This document shows, piece after piece, positions 50,798 to 61,317 of a stretch of 64,000 nt of DNA. Every line of letters starts with the position of its first letter. The stretch's first letter is position 1. The stretch is taken from contig NZ_WHYR01000014.1 of the NCBI RefSeq assembly GCF_009428905.1, positions 1-64,000 of the forward strand, in the 5' to 3' direction. The stretch is from Desulfofundulus thermobenzoicus. GTDB lineage: Bacteria; Bacillota; Desulfotomaculia; Desulfotomaculales; Desulfovirgulaceae. The notes beneath the pieces were generated by a model, which worked only from the letters and a program-made list of their open reading frames with translations, searched no databases and was not told the DNA's origin. The translations under genes were made by a program, and so were the position numbers.

Positions 50798-53281
50798 CTA
50801 AGCACTTTGAGCGTTTGCCGGCATCTTGTCCGCCGCCTGTTCGTCCCCGGCCCGGCGTACGGTGATCTGCCCGTCCCGGCCGTCCACCACCACATGATCG
50901 CCCTTCTTAAAGGTGCCCTTCAACAATTCTTCGGACAGCCGGTCTTCCACCAGGCGCTGGATGGCCCGGCGCAGGGGCCTGGCGCCGTAGGTTTCGTCAA
51001 AGCCTTCTTTGGCCAGGATTTCTTTAGCGGCGTCGGTGAAGGAGACCGTCACCTCGCTCTCCTGCATCCGGTCGGCCACTTCCTTGAGCATCAGGCCCAC
51101 AATTTCCTTAATATGCTCCTGGCTTAAGGAATGGAAGACGATGATCTCGTCGATGCGGTTTAAAAATTCGGGCCGGAAGGTTCGCTTCAATTCCTCCGTC
51201 ACCCGCTCCTTCATCCGCTCGTAGCCGGCCTCCTGGTCCCTTGCGGTGCGGAAGCCCATGGTGCCCTCCTTACGCAGGGTATGCACGCCCACGTTGGAGG
51301 TCATGATGATCACCGTATTGCGGAAATCCACCGTGCGTCCCTTGGCGTCGGTCAGGCGGCCGTCCTCCAGCACCTGCAGCAGGATGTTGAACACATCGGG
51401 ATGGGCCTTTTCAATTTCGTCCAGCAGCACCACGGTGTAGGGCTTGCGCCGTACCGCCTCGGTGAGCTGGCCGCCCTCTTCGTAACCCACATAACCCGGA
51501 GGCGCGCCCACCAAACGGGAAACGGCAAAGCGCTCCATGTATTCGCTCATGTCCAGGCGCACCAGGGCGTCCTCATCGCCGAAAAGGGCTTCCGCCAGCG
51601 CCCGGGCCAGCTCGGTCTTACCCACGCCGGTGGGACCCAGGAAAATAAAGGAACCAATGGGGCGTTTGGGATCCTTCAGGCCGGCCCGGGCCCGGCGCAC
51701 CGACCGGGCCACGGCCCGCACCGCCTCGTCCTGGCCCACCACCCGCCGGTGCAGCACCTCTTCCAGGCGCAAAAGGCGTTCCGATTCCTCCTCGGCCAGC
51801 TTTTTCAACGGAATGCCCGTCCAGCTGCTGACAATCTGGGCAATGTCCTCTTCGGAAACCACCAGTTCCTCCTTGCCCCTGTTGGCCCGCCAGGCTTCCC
51901 GCCGGGACTCCAGTTCCTGCTTCAGCTGCTGCTCCTGGTCCCGCAGCTGGGCCGCCTTTTCAAACTCCTGGTTGTTTACCGCCGCTTCCTTTTCCTTTTG
52001 AATTTCTTCGATTTTCTTTTCCAGATCCTTTACGTTGGGCGGGGCGGTAAAGGCCTTCAGGCGCACCCGGGAGCTGGCCTCATCCACCAGGTCGATGGCC
52101 TTATCGGGCAGGAACCGGTCGGTGATGTAGCGGTCCGAGAGGCGGGCCGCCGCTTCCAGGGCCTCATCGGTGATGCGCACCCGGTGGTGGGCTTCATACT
52201 TGTCCCGCAGCCCCTTTAAGATGGCTATGGTCTCCTCCACCGTGGGCTCCTCCACGGTGATGGGCTGGAAGCGCCGCTCCAGGGCCGGGTCCCGTTCGAT
52301 GTGTTTGCGGTATTCGTCCAGGGTGGTGGCCCCGATGCACTGCAACTCGCCCCGGGCCAGGGCCGGCTTTAAAATGTTGGCCGCGTCGATGGCCCCTTCC
52401 GCCGCCCCGGCGCCAATCAATGTGTGTAATTCGTCAATGAAGACGATAATATTACCGGCCTTGATGATCTCGTCGATGACCTTCTTGATCCGTTCTTCAA
52501 ACTCGCCCCGGTATTTGGTACCGGCCACCATGGAAGCCAGGTCCAGGGTGACCACCCGCTTGTTCAGCAGCACCTCCGGCACATTGCCCTGCACTATGCG
52601 CTGGGCCAGCCCCTCGGCAATGGCCGTCTTGCCCACGCCGGGCTCGCCGATGAGCACCGGGTTGTTCTTGGTGCGCCGGCTCAAGATCTGGATCACCCGC
52701 TCGATTTCCTTTTCCCGGCCCACCACCGGGTCCAGTTTATCCTCCCGGGCCAGGCCGGTAAGATCCCGTCCAAACTGGTCCAGGGTGGGGGTGTTGGTCT
52801 GGCCCTGGGGCCGGGCCACACCGGGCTGCCCCGGCGCCGAACCGGCGGCACCGCCCAGCATCTGCATGATCACCCCCCGCACCCGGTTTTGATCCGCTCC
52901 CAGGGAAGACAGCACCCGGGCGGCCACCCCTTCCCCTTCCCGGATCAGTCCCAGCAGCAGGTGCTCGGTACCCACGTAATTATGCCCCATACGTCTGGCC
53001 TCGTCCACGGCCAGCTCCAGCACCCGCTTGGCCCGGGGGGTCAGGGTGACCTCCGGGGGCACGGGGCCGGTCACCTTTTCCACCATCTGCTCCACCAGGG
53101 AACGCACCTTTTCCGCTTCAATGCCCAGGGCGGCCAGGGCTTTGGCGGCCACACCCTCGCCTTCCCGGATCAGTCCCAGTAATAAATGTTCCGTACCCAC
53201 GTAGGGGTAATTAAGCCTCCTGGCCTCTTCCTGGGCCAGGAACAATACTTTTTGCGCCCGCTGGGTAAAACGGCCGAACAT
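50798..53281 (-). CDS. clpC: ATP-dependent Clp protease ATP-binding subunit ClpC
   Basis: The 827-residue protein has two Clp-N repeats (about 5-70 and 80-145), a first AAA domain ([20 protein letters not shown]), a UVR-type middle segment ([20 protein letters not shown]), a second AAA domain ([20 protein letters not shown]) and a C-terminal D2-small domain. It unfolds substrates for ClpP, including those marked by McsB. Gene order mcsB-clpC-radA is standard. A gap of 195 nt to mcsB holds remnants of the GGTCGTTAGTC-type repeat. Confidence 0.97.
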   Translation of the reverse strand: MFGRFTQRAQKVLFLAQEEARRLNYPYVGTEHLLLGLIREGEGVAAKALAALGIEAEKVRSLVEQMVEKVTGPVPPEVTLTPRAKRVLELAVDEARRMGHNYVGTEHLLLGLIREGEGVAARVLSSLGADQNRVRGVIMQMLGGAAGSAPGQPGVARPQGQTNTPTLDQFGRDLTGLAREDKLDPVVGREKEIERVIQILSRRTKNNPVLIGEPGVGKTAIAEGLAQRIVQGNVPEVLLNKRVVTLDLASMVAGTKYRGEFEERIKKVIDEIIKAGNIIVFIDELHTLIGAGAAEGAIDAANILKPALARGELQCIGATTLDEYRKHIERDPALERRFQPITVEEPTVEETIAILKGLRDKYEAHHRVRITDEALEAAARLSDRYITDRFLPDKAIDLVDEASSRVRLKAFTAPPNVKDLEKKIEEIQKEKEAAVNNQEFEKAAQLRDQEQQLKQELESRREAWRANRGKEELVVSEEDIAQIVSSWTGIPLKKLAEEESERLLRLEEVLHRRVVGQDEAVRAVARSVRRARAGLKDPKRPIGSFIFLGPTGVGKTELARALAEALFGDEDALVRLDMSEYMERFAVSRLVGAPPGYVGYEEGGQLTEAVRRKPYTVVLLDEIEKAHPDVFNILLQVLEDGRLTDAKGRTVDFRNTVIIMTSNVGVHTLRKEGTMGFRTARDQEAGYERMKERVTEELKRTFRPEFLNRIDEIIVFHSLSQEHIKEIVGLMLKEVADRMQESEVTVSFTDAAKEILAKEGFDETYGARPLRRAIQRLVEDRLSEELLKGTFKKGDHVVVDGRDGQITVRRAGDEQAADKMPANAQSA

Positions 53282-53476
53282 AGATCAAAACCTCCTTTAA
53301 ATAATGATGTGAGAGGTGAGAGGTTGGAGGTGGGATTAAGTAGAAACTGGCTATGCCAGTTTCTGGATAAACCTCCTTCTAAAATAAATGGTCGCTGGTC
53401 ATTGGTCGTTAGCCTATAGCCAGTTGGGCATAACCTCTTTTACAGGCTAAACAAGTTAAAAGCACCCGGGCCACCG

Positions 53477-54550
53477 TCACTCCTGTTGAGCCGCCGACAG
53501 TTTCCTGCGGATTAACTGCGCCCGGTAAACGTCCCGCTCCACCGGGCTCAGGTCCCGGCCCGTGACCTTGACCAGAAAGGCCGGGCGGGTCAACACCATT
53601 AATTCCATAATCAGGGACACCGGAATATTTTTAATAATGCCCAGATCGATACCCAGGCGCAGGTCGGAAAAGAGGCGCATGGCTTCCTCCGAGGTCATCA
53701 CCCGGGCGTGTTTCAACACCCCGTAGGCCCGGCCCACCCGGTCCTCCAGCTGCTCCTTGCGCTCCCGGTACAGCGCCTGCCGGGCCGCCCTTTCCTGGGC
53801 CAGGAGCTGGCGGGTCACGGAAATGAGGTTGGCAATGATGTCTTCCTCGGCATGGCCCAGGGTGATTTGATTGGACACCTGGAAGAGGTTCCCTGCAGCC
53901 TCGGTACCCTCGCCGTACAATCCCCGCACCGTCAATCCCAGCTTGCCGATGGTGGCCAGCACTCCCCGGATCTGGTTCACCAGCACCAGGCCGGGCAAAT
54001 GCAGCATCACCGAGGCCCGCATCCCGGTCCCCACATTGGTGGGACAGGCGGTGAGGTATCCCAGTTTTTCATCAAAGGCATAGTCCAGGGTGGCCTCCAG
54101 GCCGTCGTCCAGCCCGTTGACCAGCTTCCAGGCTTCCTCCAGTTGCAGCCCGGGCAGCAGGCACTGCAGGCGCAGGTGGTCCTCTTCATTGACCATGACG
54201 CTTAAAACTTCGTCATCCCGCAGGGCCACGGCCTTGCGCTCAAAATTCTCCAGCAGGTCGGGGCTGATCAGGTGCTTTTCCACTAGTATCTGTCTTTCCA
54301 CGGGGGTCAATTCGTTCAGGCGCACTACGGCCAGCCGTCCCACCCGGCGCTGTAATTCCTCATTTCCCACAGCCGCCTCCACGGCCCGGATCACCTGTTC
54401 CGCCTTTTCCCGGGAAAGCAGGTGGGGAAAGGGCAGGTGGGCCAGGTTCCGGGCCACCCGCACCCGGCTGCTGATCACTATGTCCGCCTCGGGCCCCGCG
54501 CCATTCATCCATTGACTCCTGGCTTCACTGACCGTTTCCTTTATGGACAT
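53477..54550 (-). CDS. mcsB: Protein arginine kinase McsB
   Basis: The 357-residue protein starts MSIKETVSEARSQWMNGAGP behind AGGAG. It has the guanido-kinase fold with SSRVRVARNLAHLPFPHLLS, LSVMVNEEDHLRLQCLLPGL, AYDFAFDEKL-like TLDYAFDEKLGYLTACPTNV and GTGMRASVMLHLPGLVLVNQ. McsB phosphorylates arginines on CtsR and marks proteins for ClpCP. It follows mcsA by 2 nt. Length matches family. Confidence 0.96.
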   Translation of the reverse strand: MSIKETVSEARSQWMNGAGPEADIVISSRVRVARNLAHLPFPHLLSREKAEQVIRAVEAAVGNEELQRRVGRLAVVRLNELTPVERQILVEKHLISPDLLENFERKAVALRDDEVLSVMVNEEDHLRLQCLLPGLQLEEAWKLVNGLDDGLEATLDYAFDEKLGYLTACPTNVGTGMRASVMLHLPGLVLVNQIRGVLATIGKLGLTVRGLYGEGTEAAGNLFQVSNQITLGHAEEDIIANLISVTRQLLAQERAARQALYRERKEQLEDRVGRAYGVLKHARVMTSEEAMRLFSDLRLGIDLGIIKNIPVSLIMELMVLTRPAFLVKVTGRDLSPVERDVYRAQLIRRKLSAAQQE

Positions 54551-54552
54551 AC

Positions 54553-55086
54553 CTACTCCTCCCCTCCCTCCTGACTTAACTGCCTTTCCAGCTCCCGGAT
54601 GCTGTCCCGCAGCTGCGCCGCCCGCTCGAATTCTTCCCGGCTGACGGCCTCCCGCAGTTCGGTCTTCAACCTTTCGATGCGGTTGATCACCCGCACCCGG
54701 CCCCCGGTACGCTCGGGCACCTTGCCCGTATGGCAGGTGTTGCCGTGTATGCGCCGGAAAACCGGCTCCAGGCGCTCCCCAAAATAGTGATAGCATTCGC
54801 CGCAGCCTAAAAGACCCTGCCGGGCAAACTGGGCCTCGGTCAAACCGCAGGCCTCACAGCGGGCGCCCGTGGGAGCCACCGCAGGTCCGGCGGCCGGAAA
54901 ACCAAATGCGTTATGCAAAAGGCCGGCCAGGAAATTGTGCAAATTCATCTGGGGGAAAAACCCCATGGTTTCCGCCTGCACCTCCCGGGCACACTGCTCG
55001 CACAGGCGCATGGTCCGCTTTTCATTGTTGATGATTTCCGTCAGATGCACTGTGGCCGGTCTCTGGTGACAGCGTTCGCATTCCAT
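54553..55086 (-). CDS. mcsA: McsA, zinc-finger activator of McsB
   Basis: The 177-residue protein has N-terminal zinc-binding cysteines (MECERCHQRP, RLCEQCAREV), a middle pair (RCEACGLTEAQF, GLLGCGECYHYF) and a C-terminal UVR motif (VSREEFERAAQLRDSIRELE) that binds ClpC. Starting at ATG 55086 removes a low-quality extension. It activates McsB and takes part in the heat-shock operon controlled by CtsR. Confidence 0.94.
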   Translation of the reverse strand: MECERCHQRPATVHLTEIINNEKRTMRLCEQCAREVQAETMGFFPQMNLHNFLAGLLHNAFGFPAAGPAVAPTGARCEACGLTEAQFARQGLLGCGECYHYFGERLEPVFRRIHGNTCHTGKVPERTGGRVRVINRIERLKTELREAVSREEFERAAQLRDSIRELERQLSQEGGEE

Positions 55087-55305
55087 ACCCTTCCCTCCCT
55101 GGTCGTCGGTCGTTAGATGCACCAAGTAATTTCTTGGCGAATTTCATATAACTTGCTTATCCGGCTTTCACCGTTTGCAAGGGAGTGAGCATTCCTGTGG
55201 AAACCCCTTACACTGGAAATGCCGGGTCAAGCCGGTTAAGGCACGATTTTGCTGAACACTTACTTGCACTGGAGCCTGCACTAATATTCACCCCGGGGCT
55301 TTATT

Positions 55306-55779
55306 TTACCCCGTTTCCCGGCTTCGCAACAGGGTTAAAATCATGGCCCGCAGAATCAGTGCCCGTAACTGGTCCCGGGCCGGCAGACCCAGACGGAGCA
55401 CCTGCCGGTTAACGGCGGCCTGCATCATCCGTGCCTCCCGGGTGGTAATCAACTTTTCCTCCAGCAGGCGCTGGATAATTCTCAGTGCCCGCTGCTGGGA
55501 GATTTCCTCCCCGATCAGGGTTAAAACTTTGCTGATCGGATCCCTTTCCCCCTCCCAGGGCAGGCGCATAATCCGGATGTACCCGCCGCCGCCCCGGCGG
55601 CTTTCCACCAGAAAACCATGCTCGATGGTAAAACGGGTGGCCAGCACATAGTTGATCTGGGAGGGGACGCAATTAAATCTTTCGGCCAGCTCGTTCCGCC
55701 GGATCTCAATGATGCCGCCGGAGCCGGCCAGCAGTTCCTTTAAGTAACTTTCAATGAGGTCGGAAATATTGGACAGCAA
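55306..55779 (-). CDS. ctsR: Transcriptional repressor CtsR
   Basis: The 157-residue protein has the N-terminal winged helix (LSNISDLIESYLKELLAGSG, NELAERFNCVPSQINYVLAT, ESRRGGGGYIRI with the glycine-rich wing) and a C-terminal dimerisation domain. TTG at 55779 follows AAGGGGGGATCG. It represses clp genes and mcsAB until heat or other stress. A matching operator lies 54-70 nt upstream (55833-55849). The gap of 219 nt to mcsA contains part of the GGTCGTCGGTCGTTAG repeat. Confidence 0.95.
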   Translation of the reverse strand: MLSNISDLIESYLKELLAGSGGIIEIRRNELAERFNCVPSQINYVLATRFTIEHGFLVESRRGGGGYIRIMRLPWEGERDPISKVLTLIGEEISQQRALRIIQRLLEEKLITTREARMMQAAVNRQVLRLGLPARDQLRALILRAMILTLLRSRETG

Positions 55780-55832
55780 CGATCCCCCCTTGAATCCTCC
55801 TGGAATTCTCCATCCGGTGCCCACCCTCTGAC

Positions 55833-55849
55833 TTTGACCTTGACTGACC
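55833..55849 (-). promoter_or_regulatory. CtsR operator upstream of ctsR
   Basis: On the minus strand GGTCAGT, 3 nt, then GGTCAAA gives the tandem heptad with 3-nt spacing expected for CtsR. A possible -10 TATAAT is at 55859-55864 with TTGTAT at 55884-55889 (19-nt spacing), which places the operator over the transcription start. Confidence 0.75.
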
Positions 55850-56062
55850 TTTACCTTTATTATAACCATACACAGGGGATAAAATACAAGCCGTTAAATA
55901 TATGGGGCAAACTCCTGGGGAATTATTGCGGAACAAAAATGCCGTGATTTTCCGGGAAACCTTTTAAATGCTTTTATTTTCGGCCTGGTTTGCCACCGGG
56001 CGGTTTAATCCCCATTTATATGGATGCCGGTTTCCAGCAAAACCGCCCGGTTTTTAGCCCTG

Positions 56063-56105
56063 CCAAAACAAAAAGCATACCCGCTTAAAACCGGGTATGC
56101 TTTAC
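56063..56105 (-). terminator. Terminator after tRNA-Asn
   Basis: AAGCATACCCG and CGGGTATGCTT flank a short loop (56072-56104 region), with TTTTTGTTTT after it on the minus strand. It lies 10 nt from the tRNA 3' end. Confidence 0.8.
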
Positions 56106-56110
56106 TTTCC

Positions 56111-56185
56111 TGGCTCCCCGAGCAGGATTCGAACCTGCAACCCTCCGGTTAACAGCCGGATGCTCTACCGTTGAGCTATCGGGGA
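56111..56185 (-). tRNA. tRNA-Asn (anticodon GTT)
   Basis: The 75-nt cloverleaf has the 7-bp acceptor TCCCCGA/TCGGGGA, D-arm AGCTCAACGGTAGAGC, anticodon loop CTGTTAA with GTT and T-arm GGTTCGAATCC. The discriminator G is followed by encoded CCA. Confidence 0.97.
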
Positions 56186-56401
56186 ACAAGCTCAACACCA
56201 GCACTTATATTACCATGTATCCCAACCGGCCGTCAAGGCCTTTTTACCCAAACCCACCCCCCGCGTAATATCAACAGCCACCCCACAGGGGGGAATGCCC
56301 GGGGGAATGTTCTTTAAATCACTTTCCCGGGAACCGGGGACAACAAAACAACGCCCGCCGGCCCGATATTTTGAAAAACCTATCGGTGCACGAGGCCATG
56401 G

Positions 56402-58398
<1,997 letters not shown>

Positions 58399-58479
58399 CT
58401 GGCAGTCGTCTCCTTATATCTGTTTTCTTCAGGTTCCCCTCCGCCAGGCTGAAGGCCGAAAGCACCCCACTAGATTTAA

Positions 58480-58516
58480 AGCACTGCAATTGCCGCGCAT
58501 TGCAGTGCTCAGGGTA
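58480..58516 (-). other. Perfect 11-bp inverted repeat in the greA leader
   Basis: AGCACTGCAAT and ATTGCAGTGCT enclose TGCCGCGC (about 58481-58511), within the transcript from the greA promoter and about 85 nt before the start. There is no T-run, so it is not a typical terminator. Confidence 0.5.
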
Positions 58517-58534
58517 CCATCAACCTTTCAAATC

Positions 58535-58563
58535 ATTATAAGAAGGGTTTCCCCGTTTGTCAA
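58535..58563 (-). promoter_or_regulatory. Consensus sigma-A promoter for greA-lysS
   Basis: TTGACA at 58558-58563 and TATAAT at 58535-58540 with 17-nt spacing. It lies directly behind the stop of the acyl-ACP-reductase-like gene. Confidence 0.85.
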
Positions 58564-58572
58564 GGGGGGCGT

Positions 58573-59664
58573 TCAGCCGGCGCTGCAGGCGGCATTCAGA
58601 CGAACCAGGGCCCGGGCGCGGATGGCTTCGATTTCCCGGGGATGGATGGCCCGTTCAAAACTGCGAAAACCGGCCAGTTTAAAGCCGTGTTTTTGAGCCA
58701 GGGCGCTGATCTCTTCCACCTTTTCTATGGTTATGTCCCGGCCCAGGGAAAAATGCTCATAGCGGCCCTCCAGGGCCAGGAGCATGGTTTCGGACATGCA
58801 GGCATAGGCCATGCGGGGTGGAAAGCCGAAATTAAAGTTAAAATTTACTTCCCCGGGCACTTCCACCACACCGCCCTCGATGACCAGAACGTCATCCCTT
58901 TGCTCCGCCACCTGCCGGCTGACATTGCGGGGGCGGGAAACGTCGCAGACCACAGTCCCGGGAAGAAGGTCTTCCGGTCCAATGATGGTATCCACCGCGC
59001 TGGTGACGGCAATGACCACCTGGGCGCTGCGCAGGGCCTTTTTTACGTCCGAGGTGATGGACACCGCCAAACCGGTCTCGTAAAGGATTCTGGCCGCCGT
59101 TTTTTCCAGCTTTGATTTATCCCGGGCCACCAGGGTCATGCGGCCGGCCTCCCGGGCCAGTATCCGGGCGCAGACACTGCCGATGGACCCGGTGGCCCCC
59201 AGCACCACAATGTGCGCCCGGCGCAGGTCATGTCCCATCAGGCGGGCCGCCTCTTTTGTCCCCTGGATGGCCGTGGCCACAGTATAGCTATTCCCGGTGG
59301 TTACGGCAATATTCAGGTTTTTGGCTATGGTAATACCCGCATCCCCCACCACCGAAGTAAAAGCTCCCAGCCCCACAATGCCCGCCCCCAGTTTCTCGGC
59401 CACCCGGCCGGCCTGGATAATCCGCTTCAAAACAAATTCCTCCGGTAATTCCAGCATCTGCCGGGCGGTCAGGGGACAGGCCACAAACCAGCCCTCCGCT
59501 TCACCGTACGGCGTTTTCACCCCGGTGATATGGGAAACCTTCATGGGGGGCACCAGGCGAAAGGCGCTTTCCACCACCCTCTCGGGCAGGTAACGGGTAA
59601 AGGCAAATTTGCGGGCCACATCCCGGATATCCAGGGGATGGATTATAAAGGCAAATTTCTGCAC
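58573..59664 (-). CDS. NAD(P)-binding protein related to cyanobacterial acyl-ACP reductase (AAR)
   Basis: The 363-residue protein resembles long-chain acyl-ACP reductase across most of its length. It has LGAFTSVVGDAG near the catalytic region, VTTGNSYTVATAIQGTKEAA, the Rossmann VVLGATGSIGSVCARILARE, VIEGGVVEVPGE and the closing MSETMLLALEGRYEHFSLGR with DITIEKVEEISALAQKHGF. In cyanobacteria AAR reduces acyl-ACP to aldehyde through a cysteine thioester. No aldehyde-deformylating oxygenase is encoded nearby and an anaerobe would not use it. Relatives in Firmicutes are annotated as shikimate dehydrogenase-like. The substrate is unproven. The start is not certain; the upstream gap contains repeat sequence. 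Confidence 0.7.
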   Translation of the reverse strand: MQKFAFIIHPLDIRDVARKFAFTRYLPERVVESAFRLVPPMKVSHITGVKTPYGEAEGWFVACPLTARQMLELPEEFVLKRIIQAGRVAEKLGAGIVGLGAFTSVVGDAGITIAKNLNIAVTTGNSYTVATAIQGTKEAARLMGHDLRRAHIVVLGATGSIGSVCARILAREAGRMTLVARDKSKLEKTAARILYETGLAVSITSDVKKALRSAQVVIAVTSAVDTIIGPEDLLPGTVVCDVSRPRNVSRQVAEQRDDVLVIEGGVVEVPGEVNFNFNFGFPPRMAYACMSETMLLALEGRYEHFSLGRDITIEKVEEISALAQKHGFKLAGFRSFERAIHPREIEAIRARALVRLNAACSAG

Positions 59665-59682
59665 TTAAAGCCCCCTCCTTCA

Positions 59683-59722
59683 AAAATGTCGTCGCTTCGT
59701 CAGAAGTCGGTCGTCGGATTAA
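59683..59722. repeat. Intergenic repeat of the GTCAGAAGTCGGTCGTCGG type
   Basis: GTCAGAAGTCGGTCGTCGGA then TTAA lies before the AAR-like gene. Related stretches occur at 9520-9542, 11812-11835, 34166-34202, 53388-53412 and 55100-55117. Confidence 0.6.
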
Positions 59723-59740
59723 CTTACCGTAAATGTTTGC

Positions 59741-59806
59741 TGAAACCGGTGGTTAATACCCAGCACTCACCAGAATACCACTTTACTTCTGGTGTTTTCG
59801 GGTTTT
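59741..59806 (+). repeat. 66-bp intergenic repeat, copy of 34253-34320 in the other orientation
   Basis: TGAAACCGGTGGTTAATACC, CAGCACTCACCAGAATACCA and CTTTACTTCTGGTGTTTTCG match the reverse complement of 34253-34320. The conserved parts can form short stems, but no open reading frame is shared. Confidence 0.75.
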
Positions 59807-59908
59807 AATTATACAAGTACGCCAACGAAAAACGTCATTAGAAACGTAACAGAATCACATCAGGCAAAAACAGTAAGATAGTGTAGTAATAGTAACGATG
59901 GTAATAAC

Positions 59909-60445
59909 TTACTTTCCCTTAATCGCCCGTACTATCTGGATGATTTCCCCGGGGTCCACATATTTATCTTCCTGGATGGGCGACTCGCCGATTTCATAGC
60001 CCACCACTACCTTGTCCAGCACCGCTTCGATGATCTTGATGCGCTTATTGGATCCGATGACCACAATCTGGTCAAAATTATGGGCCCGGGCAAACAGGTC
60101 CATGAGCAGGTTCACCAGCTCAATGCCGCTTTTGCTGCGCACAAAATCCCACCGCTCGGCCTCGGTCATTAAAAGGATAAAGTCCACCCCTTCGGCCTGC
60201 AAAGCGGCACGCAGTTCCTCCTTATTTTGCACGGGAAAACCCACCACCGCAATTTTGCGGCCCTTGCGGACCTCGCCCAGGCTTTCCAGCCGGCTGACCA
60301 GGGTGCGGTCCACACCAAGGCGGTGGGCCACTTCGGTCTGGGACAGGCCGCCGGCCCGCAGTTCCAGCATCCGGCCCACAAACTGGTCTATCTTGCGCCG
60401 GCTGATAATTTTTTCCCCAATGCGCAGGAGATCCATCAAAATCAC
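59909..60445 (-). CDS. HTH-containing regulator of unknown ligand
   Basis: The 178-residue protein has an N-terminal helix-turn-helix (AGGLSQTEVAHRLGVDRTLV SRLESLG) and then an alpha/beta domain beginning GRKIAVVGFPVQNKEEL, with DFILLMTEAERWDFVRSKSG, FDQIVVIGSNKRIKIIEAVL and YVDPGEIIQIVRAIKG. It may sense a nucleotide or sugar-like ligand; the family was not recognised. Starts are possible at 60445 (GTG) or 60436 (ATG). The upstream region contains the inverted repeat AAGTATACCCCC/GGGGGTACTT (60453-60478) and the palindrome ATGTGCACAT (60479-60488), candidate autoregulatory sites. Confidence 0.6.
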   Translation of the reverse strand: MILMDLLRIGEKIISRRKIDQFVGRMLELRAGGLSQTEVAHRLGVDRTLVSRLESLGEVRKGRKIAVVGFPVQNKEELRAALQAEGVDFILLMTEAERWDFVRSKSGIELVNLLMDLFARAHNFDQIVVIGSNKRIKIIEAVLDKVVVGYEIGESPIQEDKYVDPGEIIQIVRAIKGK

Positions 60446-60643
60446 GCCATTTAAGTATACCCCCGGTTGGGGGTACTTATGTGCACATATTTGTGTACAA
60501 TTATTTTAGCAAAGCCTGCCAGAAAAAACAAGAACGGGCACATAAAATTTTGGGGAAGGAAAAAAGTGGTGGCAGCTTGCTTGACTGAGGGGATTTTTTT
60601 CAGCTAAATTTTAAGAAAGGGGATAAAGGAGGCCCGGATAATT

Positions 60644-60937
60644 ATGGCCGGTAAAGCACAAAAAATAATTTCTACCCTGGCGGAAGAATTTAATCTTTCC
60701 AGGGAAAATGTTTTAGAACAAGGAGTCAAAGCCTTCCTGGAAAAACAATTACGGGCTGTAAAAGCAGAAATTTTTAAGATTGCCGGGAAATACGGGGTTG
60801 TTTCCGTTGAAGAAATGGAAGCCCGGTACCGGGAAGGGACTTTTGAGGAAAAAGAAACCTGGGCCGACTTCCAGAGATTAGATCACCTGGAGTATCGAAA
60901 GGAACAGCTGGAAAAGCTGTTGAAAGAGTTAAAATAA
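60644..60937 (+). CDS. Small antitoxin-like protein
   Basis: The 97-residue protein is helical and charged: MAGKAQKIISTLAEEFNLSR, ENVLEQGVKAFLEKQLRAVK, IAGKYGVVSVEEMEARYREG and the C-terminal LEYRKEQLEKLLKELK. It looks like the antitoxin of a small two-gene module. GGAGG lies 11 nt upstream. The next gene overlaps in function but is broken. Sequence is AT-richer than the surroundings. Confidence 0.6.
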   Translation: MAGKAQKIISTLAEEFNLSRENVLEQGVKAFLEKQLRAVKAEIFKIAGKYGVVSVEEMEARYREGTFEEKETWADFQRLDHLEYRKEQLEKLLKELK

Positions 60938-60942
60938 AGCCC

Positions 60943-61317
60943 GTGGATGTTTCCCACTTGATCGAAATTGCTGAAGTGGAGTATTATGACATCGTCGAAG
61001 GCGCTTATAGTCCGGGCCCCAATGAAATGCGCATCATTTAAATTGACGGAAGCATTATCGATATCTGGTTTTCATTAAAGCTTAAAGAGCGGTACAGCTA
61101 CCACTGGGAGAGAAGAGGACTGGATGGTACAATGTACCGCCATGACAATGCTCCTCACAGGCGGTGGGAGTGGGTCAAAACATTTCCCCGGCATTTTCAT
61201 AACGGAGCCGAAGAAAATGTGGAAGAAAGCGATCTCAGTCCTGTTCCCGAAGAGGCCATAAGACAGTTTTTAGATTTTGCCCGCGGGATAATGTCAGGAA
61301 AGAAGCACCGTGTTTAA
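60943..61317 (+). pseudogene. DUF6516-like toxin gene interrupted by TAA
   Basis: Reading from GTG at 60943 gives VDVSHLIEIAEVEYYDIVEG, AYSPGPNEMRII, then TAA at 61039-61041, then IDGSIIDIWFSLKLKERYSY, HWERRGLDGTMYRHDNAPH and WVKTFPRHFHNGAEENVEES to the end at 61317. The frame on both sides matches the DUF6516 type of proteins paired with small antitoxins. One base change (for example TTA to TAA) would explain the stop. It is 5 nt after the antitoxin-like gene. Confidence 0.7.

Noticed and set aside
50798-53419. Additional CtsR operator before clpC
   Set aside because: GGTGAGAGGTTGG-like sequence at about 53310-53325 does not contain two GGTCAAA-type heptads.
60453-60488. Promoter pair in front of the 59909-60445 regulator
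   Set aside because: TATACT is present but the hexamer 17 nt upstream (ACATAA) is poor; only the inverted repeats are reported.
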